A stretch of 64,000 nucleotides of DNA from assembly GCA_948957135.1 (NCBI GenBank), contig CARDBT010000013.1, positions 19,735 through 83,734 on the forward strand, written 5' to 3'. Position 1 is the first letter of the stretch, and each line of letters starts with the position of its first letter. The stretch comes from COE1 sp910588595 (GTDB lineage Bacteria > Bacillota > Clostridia > Lachnospirales > Lachnospiraceae). The notes under the pieces were generated by a model. That model did not search any database, was not told where the DNA came from, and worked only from the letters and a program-made list of their open reading frames with translations. Made by a program: the position numbers and the translations under genes. Of this stretch, positions 26,779 through 34,918 are shown one piece after another.

Positions 26779-27564
26779 TTATCCCTGTGTATAGCGCGAC
26801 AAGAACTGTCTCGTGCGCTCTTCTTTTGGATTTTCTATGACCTCCTCAGGGGTGCCCTGCTCCACGATATATCCGTCATCCATAAAGATCACTGCGTCAG
26901 CGACATCTCGCGCAAATGCCATCTCATGTGTGACGATGACCATGGTCGTTTCCTTGTCCGCAAGCTCCCGGATCACCCGCAGGACTTCTCCTGTCAGCTC
27001 CGGGTCAAGCGCAGAAGTCGGTTCATCGAAACACAGGATATCAGGCGTCAGCGCAAGCGCACGCGCGATCGCGACACGCTGGCACTGACCACCCGAAAGC
27101 TGATGCGGATAATTTCCCATTCGGTCGCCGAGTCCCATCTGGATCAACAGTTCTTTCGCGCGCTCCTCGATCTCAAGGTTTATTTCTTTTTTTCGCACTT
27201 TATAGTCAGCAGACTCCTTTGCAAGAAGCTGCCCTGCAAGCATTACGTTCTGCAGCGCAGTGTATTGCGGGAACAGGTTAAATGACTGAAATACCAAGCC
27301 AAAGTGGAGACGTTTCCTGCGGATTTCCCTCTCCGTCCTGGTATCGGGATCCCCTGCGTCAAACAGTGTCTCCCCATTGACACGGATGATACCTGTATCC
27401 GGTCTCTCCAGAAAATTCAGACAGCGCAGAAGCGTCGTCTTGCCGCTTCCCGAAGAGCCGATAATAGATAATGTCTGTCCCTTTTCCATCGAGAAACTGA
27501 TGTCTTTCAACACCTGCACTCTCTCAAATGTTTTCCGTATGTGTTCCACCTCTAAAATAGCCAT
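26779..27564 (-). CDS. Polar amino-acid ABC transporter ATPase
   Basis: A 261-residue ATPase of the GlnQ/HisP family. Walker A IGSSGSGKTT is near 34, signature LSGGQCQRVA near 145 and Walker B DILCFDEPTSALD near 165. It carries an internal 20-residue charged stretch (KVRKKEINLEIEERAKE) longer than in GlnQ. Two adjacent ATGs exist; the second (27564) has GGAGG eight bases before it. Last gene of the binding protein-permease-ATPase operon, 17 bp after the permease. Confidence 0.94.
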   Translation of the reverse strand: MAILEVEHIRKTFERVQVLKDISFSMEKGQTLSIIGSSGSGKTTLLRCLNFLERPDTGIIRVNGETLFDAGDPDTRTEREIRRKRLHFGLVFQSFNLFPQYTALQNVMLAGQLLAKESADYKVRKKEINLEIEERAKELLIQMGLGDRMGNYPHQLSGGQCQRVAIARALALTPDILCFDEPTSALDPELTGEVLRVIRELADKETTMVIVTHEMAFARDVADAVIFMDDGYIVEQGTPEEVIENPKEERTRQFLSRYTQG

Positions 27565-27581
27565 ATCCATATCCTCCCCGC

Positions 27582-28268
27582 TTATTTGAAGTAATCGAGC
27601 TTTTTCTCAAGGTATCCCAGAAGCACTGTGAGGATTCCATTGCAGACAAGATAATAGACTGCCGTAAAGAACAATGGCCATATAGCGCCCGAGATTCCCT
27701 GCGACCCCTTCATAAATGCCTGCCCCGCCCATATGATCTCCTGCAGTGCGATGATGCGTGCAAGAGACGTATCCTTCACAAGCGTGATGATCTCATTGGA
27801 CATTGGCGGAACGATGCGCTTGATCATCTGGAGAAGCTTCACTCTCACAAAAATCTGCCTTTTTGTCATACCGAGCACGAGACCTGCCTCCGTCTGCCCG
27901 ACCGGGATCGACTGGATACCTCCGCGGTAGATCTCCGAAAAGTAACATGCATAATTCAGGATGAACGAAAAACTGGCTGCCAGAAAACGCCCGCTCTCGC
28001 TGCCGCCCCAGATCGGCTTATGTAATACCAGCCCTGGAAAATAGTATATGATCAACAGCTGGATCATGAGCGGTGTGCCGCGTATGATCCACACGAGCAC
28101 CTTCGAGAAGTATCTCAGCGGTCTGAAATGGGACATCGATCCAAAGGCAATGACCAGACCGAGTGGAAATGCCCCGATGAGTGTGACAAAAAACAGTTTT
28201 AGTGTCTGCAGAAATCCGACGTTCAATGAGTGGATCACGATCGGAAACTGTTCTATAAAAAGCTGCAT
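27582..28268 (-). CDS. Polar amino-acid ABC transporter permease
   Basis: A 228-residue HisM/GlnP-type membrane permease with about five helices. The EAA-like coupling motif contains TEAGLVLGMTKRQIF near 140. The start is ATG 28268 after TGGAGG. The 29-codon longer frame overlaps an intergenic hairpin element and lacks a ribosome binding site. It partners the ATPase downstream and the lipoprotein upstream. Confidence 0.93.
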   Translation of the reverse strand: MQLFIEQFPIVIHSLNVGFLQTLKLFFVTLIGAFPLGLVIAFGSMSHFRPLRYFSKVLVWIIRGTPLMIQLLIIYYFPGLVLHKPIWGGSESGRFLAASFSFILNYACYFSEIYRGGIQSIPVGQTEAGLVLGMTKRQIFVRVKLLQMIKRIVPPMSNEIITLVKDTSLARIIALQEIIWAGQAFMKGSQGISGAIWPLFFTAVYYLVCNGILTVLLGYLEKKLDYFK

Positions 28269-28301
28269 ATCAATCCTCCACGCCGCCTGTACGGCTTTCA
28301 T

Positions 28302-28418
28302 GGGCTCCGTATGCTTCATGGGTGCCCATGTGCGATCCCCCCGCCTTAGCGGCACGTTTCTTTTGTGCGGGGCTGCGCATCAACAAGGGCATCCCAAGCT
28401 GTATTTTGAGACGCCCTT
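28302..28418 (-). repeat. Intra-operon hairpins, including a divergent dispersed element
   Basis: Between the binding-protein gene and the permease gene lie a 13-bp stem with wobbles (28385-28418) and ATGGGC/GCCCAT pairing around GGGTGCCCATGTGC (28302-28332), the latter resembling the dispersed hairpin family. Such stems commonly protect binding-protein mRNA and lower permease expression. Confidence 0.5.
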
Positions 28419-28426
28419 TTAAAATT

Positions 28427-29356
28427 TTATTGTTCTACGATAGCCGCCTGAACACCGTATTGCTCAGCAATCTCAAGCATACTGCCATCCTGATAGCTCG
28501 CGGTAAAAAAGTCGTTCAGGGCAGCCGCAAGGTCAGAACCTTTGCGGAACCCGACACCGTATTCCTCGTCATTTAACCCGATCGTATATGTAAGATCTGC
28601 ATAACCGGTACCCTCGCCCACCATGGCTGCTGCCATCAGGGAATCGATGATCGCCGCGTCAGATGTTCCAGCCGCAACCTCCATCAGCGCATCTGACTGT
28701 GCTTTGACAGGCGTGTGCGGAAGTTCAAGCGATATCGCCTGCTGTTCGCCCGCACTGCCTGCCTCGACTGCAAAGTTGTACTCGGACAGATCTGACTTTT
28801 CCTGAAAATTATCTGACTTGTCCGCGGGCGCTACGATCACCTGCGCGTTATTGCAATATGCCCTGGAACACTCCATGGAACCCGTGACTTCCGGCGTAAG
28901 GGTCATACCGTTCCACACACAGTCGATCGTCTTCCCATCCAGCTCTAAAACCTTGTTATCCCAATCGATCTCCACAAATTCAACTGATACACCCAGGCTC
29001 TCTGCAAATGCTTTCGCCATATCCGCGTCAAATCCGATCCACTCTCCGCCTTCATCCTTGTAATCCATGGGCTCGAAATCCGTGATCCCGACAACAAGCG
29101 TCCCTTTTCCCTTGACGTAATCGAGATCAGACGCAGCAGATGCCTGTGACTGCGGATCATCCGATACTGCCTCCACCGCCTGTGTGGACTCAGCCGCCGC
29201 ACCCTGTTGCGTCTGTACACTGTCCGTCGTTTCCATGGATGCTGCACTTCCGCCAGACGATGCTGCCGGCGCACTGGTCCTTCCACAGCCCACAAGCGGC
29301 ACAGCTAACATAAGCGCCGTAGTAACTGCCAACGCCATTGAAGTTGATTTTTTCAT
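28427..29356 (-). CDS. Amino-acid-binding lipoprotein of ABC transporter
   Basis: A 309-residue extracellular solute-binding protein (family 3). The signal peptide ends in a lipobox VPLVGCG, with lipid-bearing Cys at 24. A Ser/Ala/Thr-rich linker (25-75) follows, then the periplasmic-binding fold starting KGTLVVGITDFEPMDYKDE and containing GFDADMAKAFAE. It probably binds a polar amino acid. The start is ATG 29356 after GGAGG. First gene of the transporter operon. Confidence 0.94.
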   Translation of the reverse strand: MKKSTSMALAVTTALMLAVPLVGCGRTSAPAASSGGSAASMETTDSVQTQQGAAAESTQAVEAVSDDPQSQASAASDLDYVKGKGTLVVGITDFEPMDYKDEGGEWIGFDADMAKAFAESLGVSVEFVEIDWDNKVLELDGKTIDCVWNGMTLTPEVTGSMECSRAYCNNAQVIVAPADKSDNFQEKSDLSEYNFAVEAGSAGEQQAISLELPHTPVKAQSDALMEVAAGTSDAAIIDSLMAAAMVGEGTGYADLTYTIGLNDEEYGVGFRKGSDLAAALNDFFTASYQDGSMLEIAEQYGVQAAIVEQ

Positions 29357-29473
29357 AATGATCCTCCGTTCATTTTCATTTCATAAGATTCTTACGCAAT
29401 AACATTGATGCAATTCCCGTCTCAACTTTGACCGGTTGCAGAACAATTGTTTCCCAATGTTTTGCACATTACT

Positions 29474-29502
29474 ATGTTAGCAGTTTAATTGATTAAAGTC
29501 AA
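29474..29502 (-). promoter_or_regulatory. Promoter of the amino-acid transporter operon
   Basis: TTGACT, 17-bp spacer, TAACAT on the minus strand, about 115 bp before the lipoprotein start. The -35 box lies only 3 bp from the target duplication of the MITE. Confidence 0.5.
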
Positions 29503-29505
29503 TAG

Positions 29506-29675
29506 GGTTGCTGTTTGAGTTTCCCCATTTTTTCCTGTCCGTTTTCTGCAAATCCGTATAAATACGAAGCAAATGAGGAATTGCCGGTTGTGATTGCCAC
29601 TTTTATGAAAAATACTGATTTTATGCGGGTTTCAGGTGTTCAAACTTCAAAAATGGGGAAACTCAAAGGTTGCTG
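29506..29675. mobile_element. 154-bp MITE with 19-bp perfect inverted repeats and 8-bp target duplication
   Basis: Terminal inverted repeats TTTGAGTTTCCCCATTTTT at 29514-29532 and its exact complement at 29649-29667. The element is flanked on both sides by GGTTGCTG (29506-29513 and 29668-29675), an 8-bp target-site duplication. It carries no open reading frame, so it must have been moved by a transposase encoded elsewhere. It sits just upstream of the transporter promoter. The parent insertion sequence family is not identified. Together with the next feature it fills the 478-bp gap between the transporter and transketolase genes. Confidence 0.93.
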
Positions 29676-29790
29676 ACACTCCTCCTCTGGGTGCCTGTGT
29701 GCAATCGAGCAGGCAAGAGCCATCTTCCCTACTCGCGCGCGGGGTGCGTGCAGCAACGCTGCTAATTTCCCTACGCACCCCTGTGCATAA
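29676..29790 (-). repeat. Dispersed hairpin element, long copy
   Basis: Contains CTCTGGGTGCCTGTGTGCAA near 29685-29704. A second hairpin has outer arms GGGTGCGT/ACGCACCC around CAGC/GCTG (about 29743-29780) and ends CTGTGCATAAAA. It follows the transketolase terminator directly. Confidence 0.55.
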
Positions 29791-29795
29791 AATAT

Positions 29796-29820
29796 GGACG
29801 CCACCTCAAAGATGACGTCC
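29796..29820 (-). terminator. Terminator of the pentose operon
   Basis: GGACGTCATC pairs with a GGTGGCGTCC arm (one bulge or wobble), then ATATTTTATG on the minus strand, 15 bp past the last transketolase gene. Confidence 0.75.
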
Positions 29821-29834
29821 CTCATATTGCCATA

Positions 29835-30776
29835 TTATGCCAAAAATGCCTTTACCTGTTCATATACACCCTTTGCGTCGAGCTTGTACTTCTCCACCAG
29901 AGCTGCCGCGGAACCAGACTCGCCAAACGTGTCCTGCATACCGATCTTGCAGACAGGTGTCGGGTACGATTTGCAGAGCGCATCACAGACTGCGCTCCCC
30001 AATCCGCCGATCACGGAATGTTCCTCAGCTGTCACTACTTTGCCAGTCTTCTTTGCAGAGTTGATAATGATCTCCTCGTCAAGCGGCTTGATCGTACAGA
30101 TATTGATCACCTCTGCGCTGATTCCATCCTTCTCGAGCATCTCAGCTGCACCGAGTGCAGAATCCACACAGATACCGGTCGCAACGATAGTGACGTCTGT
30201 ACCTTCTCTCACAACAGTTCCTTTTCCGATCTCAAACTTGTAATCCGGTCTGTCGTTGATCACAGGAACTGCCGCACGTCCAAAACGTATGTACACAGGT
30301 CCTTCATACTCTACTGCCGCACGCACTGCCGCCTTTGCCTCGACATCATCTGCCGGACACATAACAACCATTCCGGGAATCGTGCGCATCAGGGCTATAT
30401 CCTCATTGCACTGATGGGACGCACCGTCCTCTCCTACCGTAATACCTGCATGTGTCGCGCCGATCTTGACATTCAGATGCGGATATCCTATAGAATTTCT
30501 CACCTGCTCGAAAGCACGTCCTGCAGCAAACATTGCAAAAGAACTCATAAACGGAATCTTGCCGGCAAGCGACAGTCCGGCTGCCACACCTGCCATGTTG
30601 CACTCTGCGATTCCACAATCAATATGTCTCTCTGGAAATGCCTTCTTGAACACACCTGTCTTGGTGGCTGCTGCAAGGTCAGCGTCAAGAACGACTAAAT
30701 CCGGATTCTCTTTTCCTATTTCAACGAGAGCGTTTCCGTAGCTCTCTCTTGTTGCGATTTTTTTGATCTCTGCCAT
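29835..30776 (-). CDS. Transketolase, C-terminal subunit
   Basis: A 313-residue protein carrying the pyrimidine-binding and C-terminal domains of a split transketolase, which swaps two-carbon units in the pentose phosphate pathway. The pyrimidine domain starts ATRESYGNALVEIGKENPDLVVLDADL. The TPP-activating Glu is in HIDCGIAECNMAGVAAGL. The start is ATG 30776 after AAGGAG. It is 64 bp downstream of the N-terminal subunit gene and is last in the pentose operon. Confidence 0.95.
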   Translation of the reverse strand: MAEIKKIATRESYGNALVEIGKENPDLVVLDADLAAATKTGVFKKAFPERHIDCGIAECNMAGVAAGLSLAGKIPFMSSFAMFAAGRAFEQVRNSIGYPHLNVKIGATHAGITVGEDGASHQCNEDIALMRTIPGMVVMCPADDVEAKAAVRAAVEYEGPVYIRFGRAAVPVINDRPDYKFEIGKGTVVREGTDVTIVATGICVDSALGAAEMLEKDGISAEVINICTIKPLDEEIIINSAKKTGKVVTAEEHSVIGGLGSAVCDALCKSYPTPVCKIGMQDTFGESGSAAALVEKYKLDAKGVYEQVKAFLA

Positions 30777-30840
30777 TTTATCTCCTTCCTGTAGATCTGG
30801 CTGTTACGCACAGATCCACAATGAAATATAATTTCAATTT

Positions 30841-31674
30841 CTACGCCAACTGCTGTGCGATCTTCTCTAAATCTGCCATCGCGACTGCGTACTCCTCATC
30901 GTTTGGAGCTTTGCCATGCCAATCCACGTTTCCTTCCATGAACGATACACCCTTGCCCTTCAATGAATGAGCTATGATCGCTGTCGGCATACCCTTGGTC
31001 TGCCTTGCCTCCTCAAACGCTGCCCGGATCTTGTCAAAATCATGTGCATCGTCCAGATTGATCACATGGAAATTGAACGCCTCAAACTTCTTGTCGATCG
31101 GATACGGAGAACATACATCCTCTATTTTGCCGTCGATCTGCAGTCCGTTGTTATCAACGATCACACAGAGGTTGTCAAGCTTTCTGTGTCCCGCAAACAT
31201 GGCAGCCTCCCAGACCTGTCCTTCCTCGATCTCACCGTCACCGAGCAGTGTGTACACTCTGTAATCCGCGTCTGACATCTTTGCGCCAAGTGCCATACCA
31301 CATGCTACAGAGATCCCCTGTCCAAGGGAACCAGAGGACATGTCAACTCCCGGGACATGCTGCATACAGGGATGTCCCTGCAGATAAGACCCCAGCTTTC
31401 TCAACGTCACCAGATCCTCTACCGGGAAATAACCGCGGTTTGCCAGTGCTGAGTAAAGTCCCGGCGCCGTGTGTCCCTTAGATAGCACAAAGCGGTCTCT
31501 GTCCGCTTTCTTCGGATCCTTCGGATCAATGTTCATCTCCTCAAAGTAAAGATACGTATAGATATCCGCCGCCGATAACGATCCGCCTGGATGTCCTGCT
31601 TTTGCCGCGTGAACGCCTGTGACGATACCCTTACGAACTTCATTTGCCATTTTTTGAAGCTCCAAATTTGTCAT
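30841..31674 (-). CDS. Transketolase, N-terminal subunit
   Basis: A 277-residue TPP-pyrophosphate-binding half. The motif GDGEIEEGQVWEAAMFAGH with the later VDNNGLQ is the GDG...NN TPP/Mg site. The substrate-channel His residues lie in KAGHPGGSLSAADIYTYL and LSKGHTAPGLY. The start is the ATG at 31674, eight bases after GGAGG; an ATG five codons earlier overlaps that site. It pairs with the next gene to make the full enzyme. Confidence 0.95.
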   Translation of the reverse strand: MTNLELQKMANEVRKGIVTGVHAAKAGHPGGSLSAADIYTYLYFEEMNIDPKDPKKADRDRFVLSKGHTAPGLYSALANRGYFPVEDLVTLRKLGSYLQGHPCMQHVPGVDMSSGSLGQGISVACGMALGAKMSDADYRVYTLLGDGEIEEGQVWEAAMFAGHRKLDNLCVIVDNNGLQIDGKIEDVCSPYPIDKKFEAFNFHVINLDDAHDFDKIRAAFEEARQTKGMPTAIIAHSLKGKGVSFMEGNVDWHGKAPNDEEYAVAMADLEKIAQQLA

Positions 31675-31696
31675 TGTTTTATCCTCCATTTTTAAT

Positions 31697-32170
31697 TTAT
31701 TCTACAACAGTATCATACCAAATGATGCCTTCCTCTTCCAGTTCTTCCTCAGACATATTTTTATAGTTTTCCAGTTCTTCTTCGTCCAGATCATCTGCAT
31801 AGACTTTCTGCTCATACACATGCTTTCCGACGATCCCCAGAAGCTGTTTTATATTTTCCGGATCATGTGCCCCAAACTCTTGATAACAGGTGCATTCACT
31901 CTGGGCATTCAGCTCGTCATAAAAATCCGTCACAAACACCCCGTACATATCCAGGATACCTTCTAAGGGGCATTGCGAAATATTTTGCGGTGTCTCCCCC
32001 TCCCCCAGATCGGGCTCCTGCTCAAAAGTCAGAGAGGTAACATACAATTCCTCACTTTGCCATCTTTCACCATTATAGTACGGATTTTTGCCTTTGTAAA
32101 TATTCTTTTCCACACTCGTGAACGCGGAAGTCAAATATTTTTCTGCATCATATACCTTGATATTTTTCAT
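31697..32170 (-). CDS. Unknown acidic protein inside the pentose operon
   Basis: A 157-residue soluble, acidic protein that I do not recognise. It has Tyr/Asp-rich stretches, several Cys (SQCPLEG, SECTCYQE) and an acidic C-terminus (DDLDEEELENYKNMSEEELE). There is no signal peptide or membrane segment. The start is ATG 32170 after AAGGA. It is sandwiched between araD (57 bp before) and the transketolase N-subunit (22 bp after), all in the same direction, so it is co-transcribed with pentose enzymes. Confidence 0.75.
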   Translation of the reverse strand: MKNIKVYDAEKYLTSAFTSVEKNIYKGKNPYYNGERWQSEELYVTSLTFEQEPDLGEGETPQNISQCPLEGILDMYGVFVTDFYDELNAQSECTCYQEFGAHDPENIKQLLGIVGKHVYEQKVYADDLDEEELENYKNMSEEELEEEGIIWYDTVVE

Positions 32171-32227
32171 CCATATTTCCTTTCCAGCACCTGTCCATGC
32201 GGCTTGGAGAGCTTTTCGCCAGCCGTT

Positions 32228-32923
32228 CTATTCCACCTTATTGCCATAATACGCATTTGCACCATGCTTTCTGTAGTAGTGCTTATCCTGGATACGCTGC
32301 GGTGCCGGTTCCACGTCCCTGTTCAGCTGCTCTGTGAAGAGTGCCATCTTTGCGACCTCCTCCAGAACGACTGCGTTGTGCACCGCTTCCTGCGCGTCCT
32401 TGCCCCATGCAAAGGGTCCGTGATTCTTGCAGAGCACTGCCGGAACTGCCATGACATCCTTTTCCCTGAATGTCTCTATGATCAGAGTTCCTGTATTTTT
32501 CTCATATCCATCATCGATCTCCTCCTGCGTGAGCACGCGCGCGCAGGGAATCTCCCCATACATATAGTCGGCATGTGTCGTTCCATAGCAGGGAATGCTC
32601 CTGCCGGACTGTGCCCAGCTCGTGGCGTAGGTGCTGTGGGTATGTACGATGCCGCCAATCTCCGGAAATGCCTTATACAGCTCCAGATGTGTCGGTGTGT
32701 CAGACGACGGATTGTACTTTCCCTCCACCTTATTTCCATTCAGATCCATGACTACCATGTCATCCGGCTTTAACAGATCGTAGTCAACACCGCTTGGCTT
32801 GATGACAAACAGACCGCTCTCCCTGTCGATAGCACTCACATTGCCCCATGTAAATGTGACCAGACCGTACTTGGGCAGGTCCATATTTGCTTCATATACT
32901 TTTCTCTTTAATTCCTCTAACAT
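32228..32923 (-). CDS. araD: L-ribulose-5-phosphate 4-epimerase
   Basis: A 231-residue class II aldolase-family zinc enzyme converting L-ribulose-5-phosphate to D-xylulose-5-phosphate. Zinc ligands are visible as HTHS (His94, His96) and His168 (CKNHGPFAWG). The substrate loops are WGNVSAID and PSSDTPTHLELY. The length matches AraD. The start is ATG 32923 after GGAGG. It lies 54 bp after the kinase gene in the operon. Confidence 0.95.
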   Translation of the reverse strand: MLEELKRKVYEANMDLPKYGLVTFTWGNVSAIDRESGLFVIKPSGVDYDLLKPDDMVVMDLNGNKVEGKYNPSSDTPTHLELYKAFPEIGGIVHTHSTYATSWAQSGRSIPCYGTTHADYMYGEIPCARVLTQEEIDDGYEKNTGTLIIETFREKDVMAVPAVLCKNHGPFAWGKDAQEAVHNAVVLEEVAKMALFTEQLNRDVEPAPQRIQDKHYYRKHGANAYYGNKVE

Positions 32924-32977
32924 CTATCTTTCCTCCATACAAAAAGGTTAAAAACTCTTAGCAGCCTCCAAGGTACT

Positions 32978-34573
32978 TCACATGCTCTGCACTGCTGCGC
33001 GCTCGATCGCAAGCCCTTTCTTATAGCGCTCTATAAAAGTCTCAAAGCCAGCGACATCAGCTGCATCGGGCTCCATGCGCACAGACTCCTCGTCCGCAAA
33101 TACCTTGTTGTTCAGATAATCGCTGAGTGACTCTTTTGCACCTTTGTTCATCATATAATTTGCCAGGACTGCAATGCCCCATGCGCCGCCCTCGCCTGCG
33201 GTCTTCATAACAGATACCGGCACGTTGACCGCCGCCGCCACGACTTTTTGACCGACACCCTCGGTCTTGAACAGTCCGCCGTGTCCAAGAAGCTCATCGA
33301 GTGTGACATGCTCCTGCTTAAACAAAATATCCATACCGATCTTGATCGCGCCAAGCGCCGTGAACAGATTGACGCGCATAAAATTCGCCAGATTGAACTT
33401 CGCATCGGGCGTTCTCACGAAAAGCGGCCTGCCCTCCTCAAATCCTGTCACATGCTCGCCCGAAAAATATCCATAAGCCAGGAGTCCGCCACAGTCTGCA
33501 TCACCCTCAAGCGCCTTTCTGTAAAGATTTCCATAGAGTTCGTTCATATCTACTTTCTGCCCCATCATCTCCTGAAATTCCTTAAACAGATTTACCCATG
33601 CATTTAAGTCCGAAGTACAATTGTTGCAGTGCACCATCGCCACAAGACTTCCGTCCGGCGTTGTCACCAGGTCAAGTTCATCGTAGGACTTTGACAGGTC
33701 TTTCTCGAGCACTGCCATCGCAAACACAGACGTGCCAGCCGAGATGTTTCCAGTGCGCTGTGCGACGCTGTTTGTCGCCACCATGCCAGTGCCTGCATCA
33801 CCCTCAGGCGGACACATCGGAATGCCTGCCTGCAGAGTACCTGTCACATCAAGGAGCTTTGCGCCTGCCTCTGTCAACGTACCTGCCCTGTCTCCTGAAA
33901 CCAGCACTTTGGGCATGATGTCCGCAAGCTTCCACGAAAAGTTCTTGTCCGTGACAAGCTCGTCAAACTGTGCGATCATCCGCTCGTTAAAGCATTTTGA
34001 GTCAATGTCGATCGGAAACATACCGGACGCCTCGCCTACACCAAGCACCTTCTCTCCGCTCAGCTGCCAATGGATGTAGCCCGCAAGCGTCGTAAAAAAA
34101 TCTACCTTATCAACATGGTCCTCTCCATTCAAAATAGCCTGGTACAGATGGGCAATGCTCCACCTCTGCGGAATATGATACTTAAAAAGCTCCGTGAGCT
34201 TCTCGCTCGCCTCCTGTGTGATCGTGTTTCTCCATGTCCTAAACGGCACCAGGAGCTCCCCGGCTTTGTCAAATGCCATATATCCGTGCATCATAGCGCT
34301 GAAACCCAGTGAGCCAAGTGTCCTGATCGGTGTTCCATACTTCTCCTGCACAGACTTTGCCAGATCCTGGTAACAGTCCTGCAGTCCCTTCCATACCGCA
34401 TCAAGGCTGTAAGTCCAGATGTTGTTTACCAGCTGATTCTCCCAGTCGTGATTTCCAATGGCAAGCACCTCATGGTTTTGGTCGATCAACACTGCCTTGA
34501 TCCTGGTCGAACCAAACTCAATACCAAGCGCCGTTTTGCCGCTTTCAATCGCATTTTTTGCATCAAGTCCCAT
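32978..34573 (-). CDS. FGGY-family sugar kinase, probable L-ribulokinase
   Basis: A 531-residue kinase with the two FGGY ATPase halves. It has phosphate-1 motif ALGIEFGSTRIKAVLID near 17-33, a phosphate-2 region TGNISAGTSVFAM, and the adenosine-site segment KTAGEGGAWGIAVLA. Context (araD next, then transketolase) indicates L-ribulose phosphorylation, of the non-AraB-like type common in Lachnospiraceae. Xylulokinase activity cannot be excluded. The start is ATG 34573, ten bases after GGAGG. First gene of the operon; no isomerase or transporter is present. Confidence 0.88.
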   Translation of the reverse strand: MGLDAKNAIESGKTALGIEFGSTRIKAVLIDQNHEVLAIGNHDWENQLVNNIWTYSLDAVWKGLQDCYQDLAKSVQEKYGTPIRTLGSLGFSAMMHGYMAFDKAGELLVPFRTWRNTITQEASEKLTELFKYHIPQRWSIAHLYQAILNGEDHVDKVDFFTTLAGYIHWQLSGEKVLGVGEASGMFPIDIDSKCFNERMIAQFDELVTDKNFSWKLADIMPKVLVSGDRAGTLTEAGAKLLDVTGTLQAGIPMCPPEGDAGTGMVATNSVAQRTGNISAGTSVFAMAVLEKDLSKSYDELDLVTTPDGSLVAMVHCNNCTSDLNAWVNLFKEFQEMMGQKVDMNELYGNLYRKALEGDADCGGLLAYGYFSGEHVTGFEEGRPLFVRTPDAKFNLANFMRVNLFTALGAIKIGMDILFKQEHVTLDELLGHGGLFKTEGVGQKVVAAAVNVPVSVMKTAGEGGAWGIAVLANYMMNKGAKESLSDYLNNKVFADEESVRMEPDAADVAGFETFIERYKKGLAIERAAVQSM

Positions 34574-34660
34574 AAATTTGTAACCTCCTGTTTCCATAAC
34601 AACAACTCCGCTTTGTGACAATTTTATATTTAAATCACCAAAACATTTCTGTATATCGTC

Positions 34661-34699
34661 ATTATAACAATAAGCCTGTCATATTGCAAGCTTATTGTT
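34661..34699 (-). promoter_or_regulatory. Promoter and operator of the pentose operon
   Basis: TTGCAA (34684-34689), exactly 17 bp, TATAAT (34661-34666) on the minus strand. The promoter lies within an inverted repeat of 10-bp arms (AACAATAAGC at 34666-34675, complement at 34690-34699) that would cover both boxes, as a repressor site does. A further 14-bp palindrome, CTAAAATATTTTAG, is at 34709-34722. The rest of this 345-bp gap has no gene. Confidence 0.75.
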
Positions 34700-34918
34700 T
34701 ACTCATTCCTAAAATATTTTAGTTCATAATTACTATAGCATTGTCTGATAATACAATAAAAAACAAGTGGAACCATCTAATGGAATGTAACCAGTTTCAT
34801 TTTCTGCGGACGCCGGCAAACTTGTTAAAAGTGTCACAATACAAACGGAACAGACCCGTCTTATCAAGTGACACAATCTCAATCTAGTGAAGCGTAACCC
34901 GTCTCATTTTGGTGAAAG

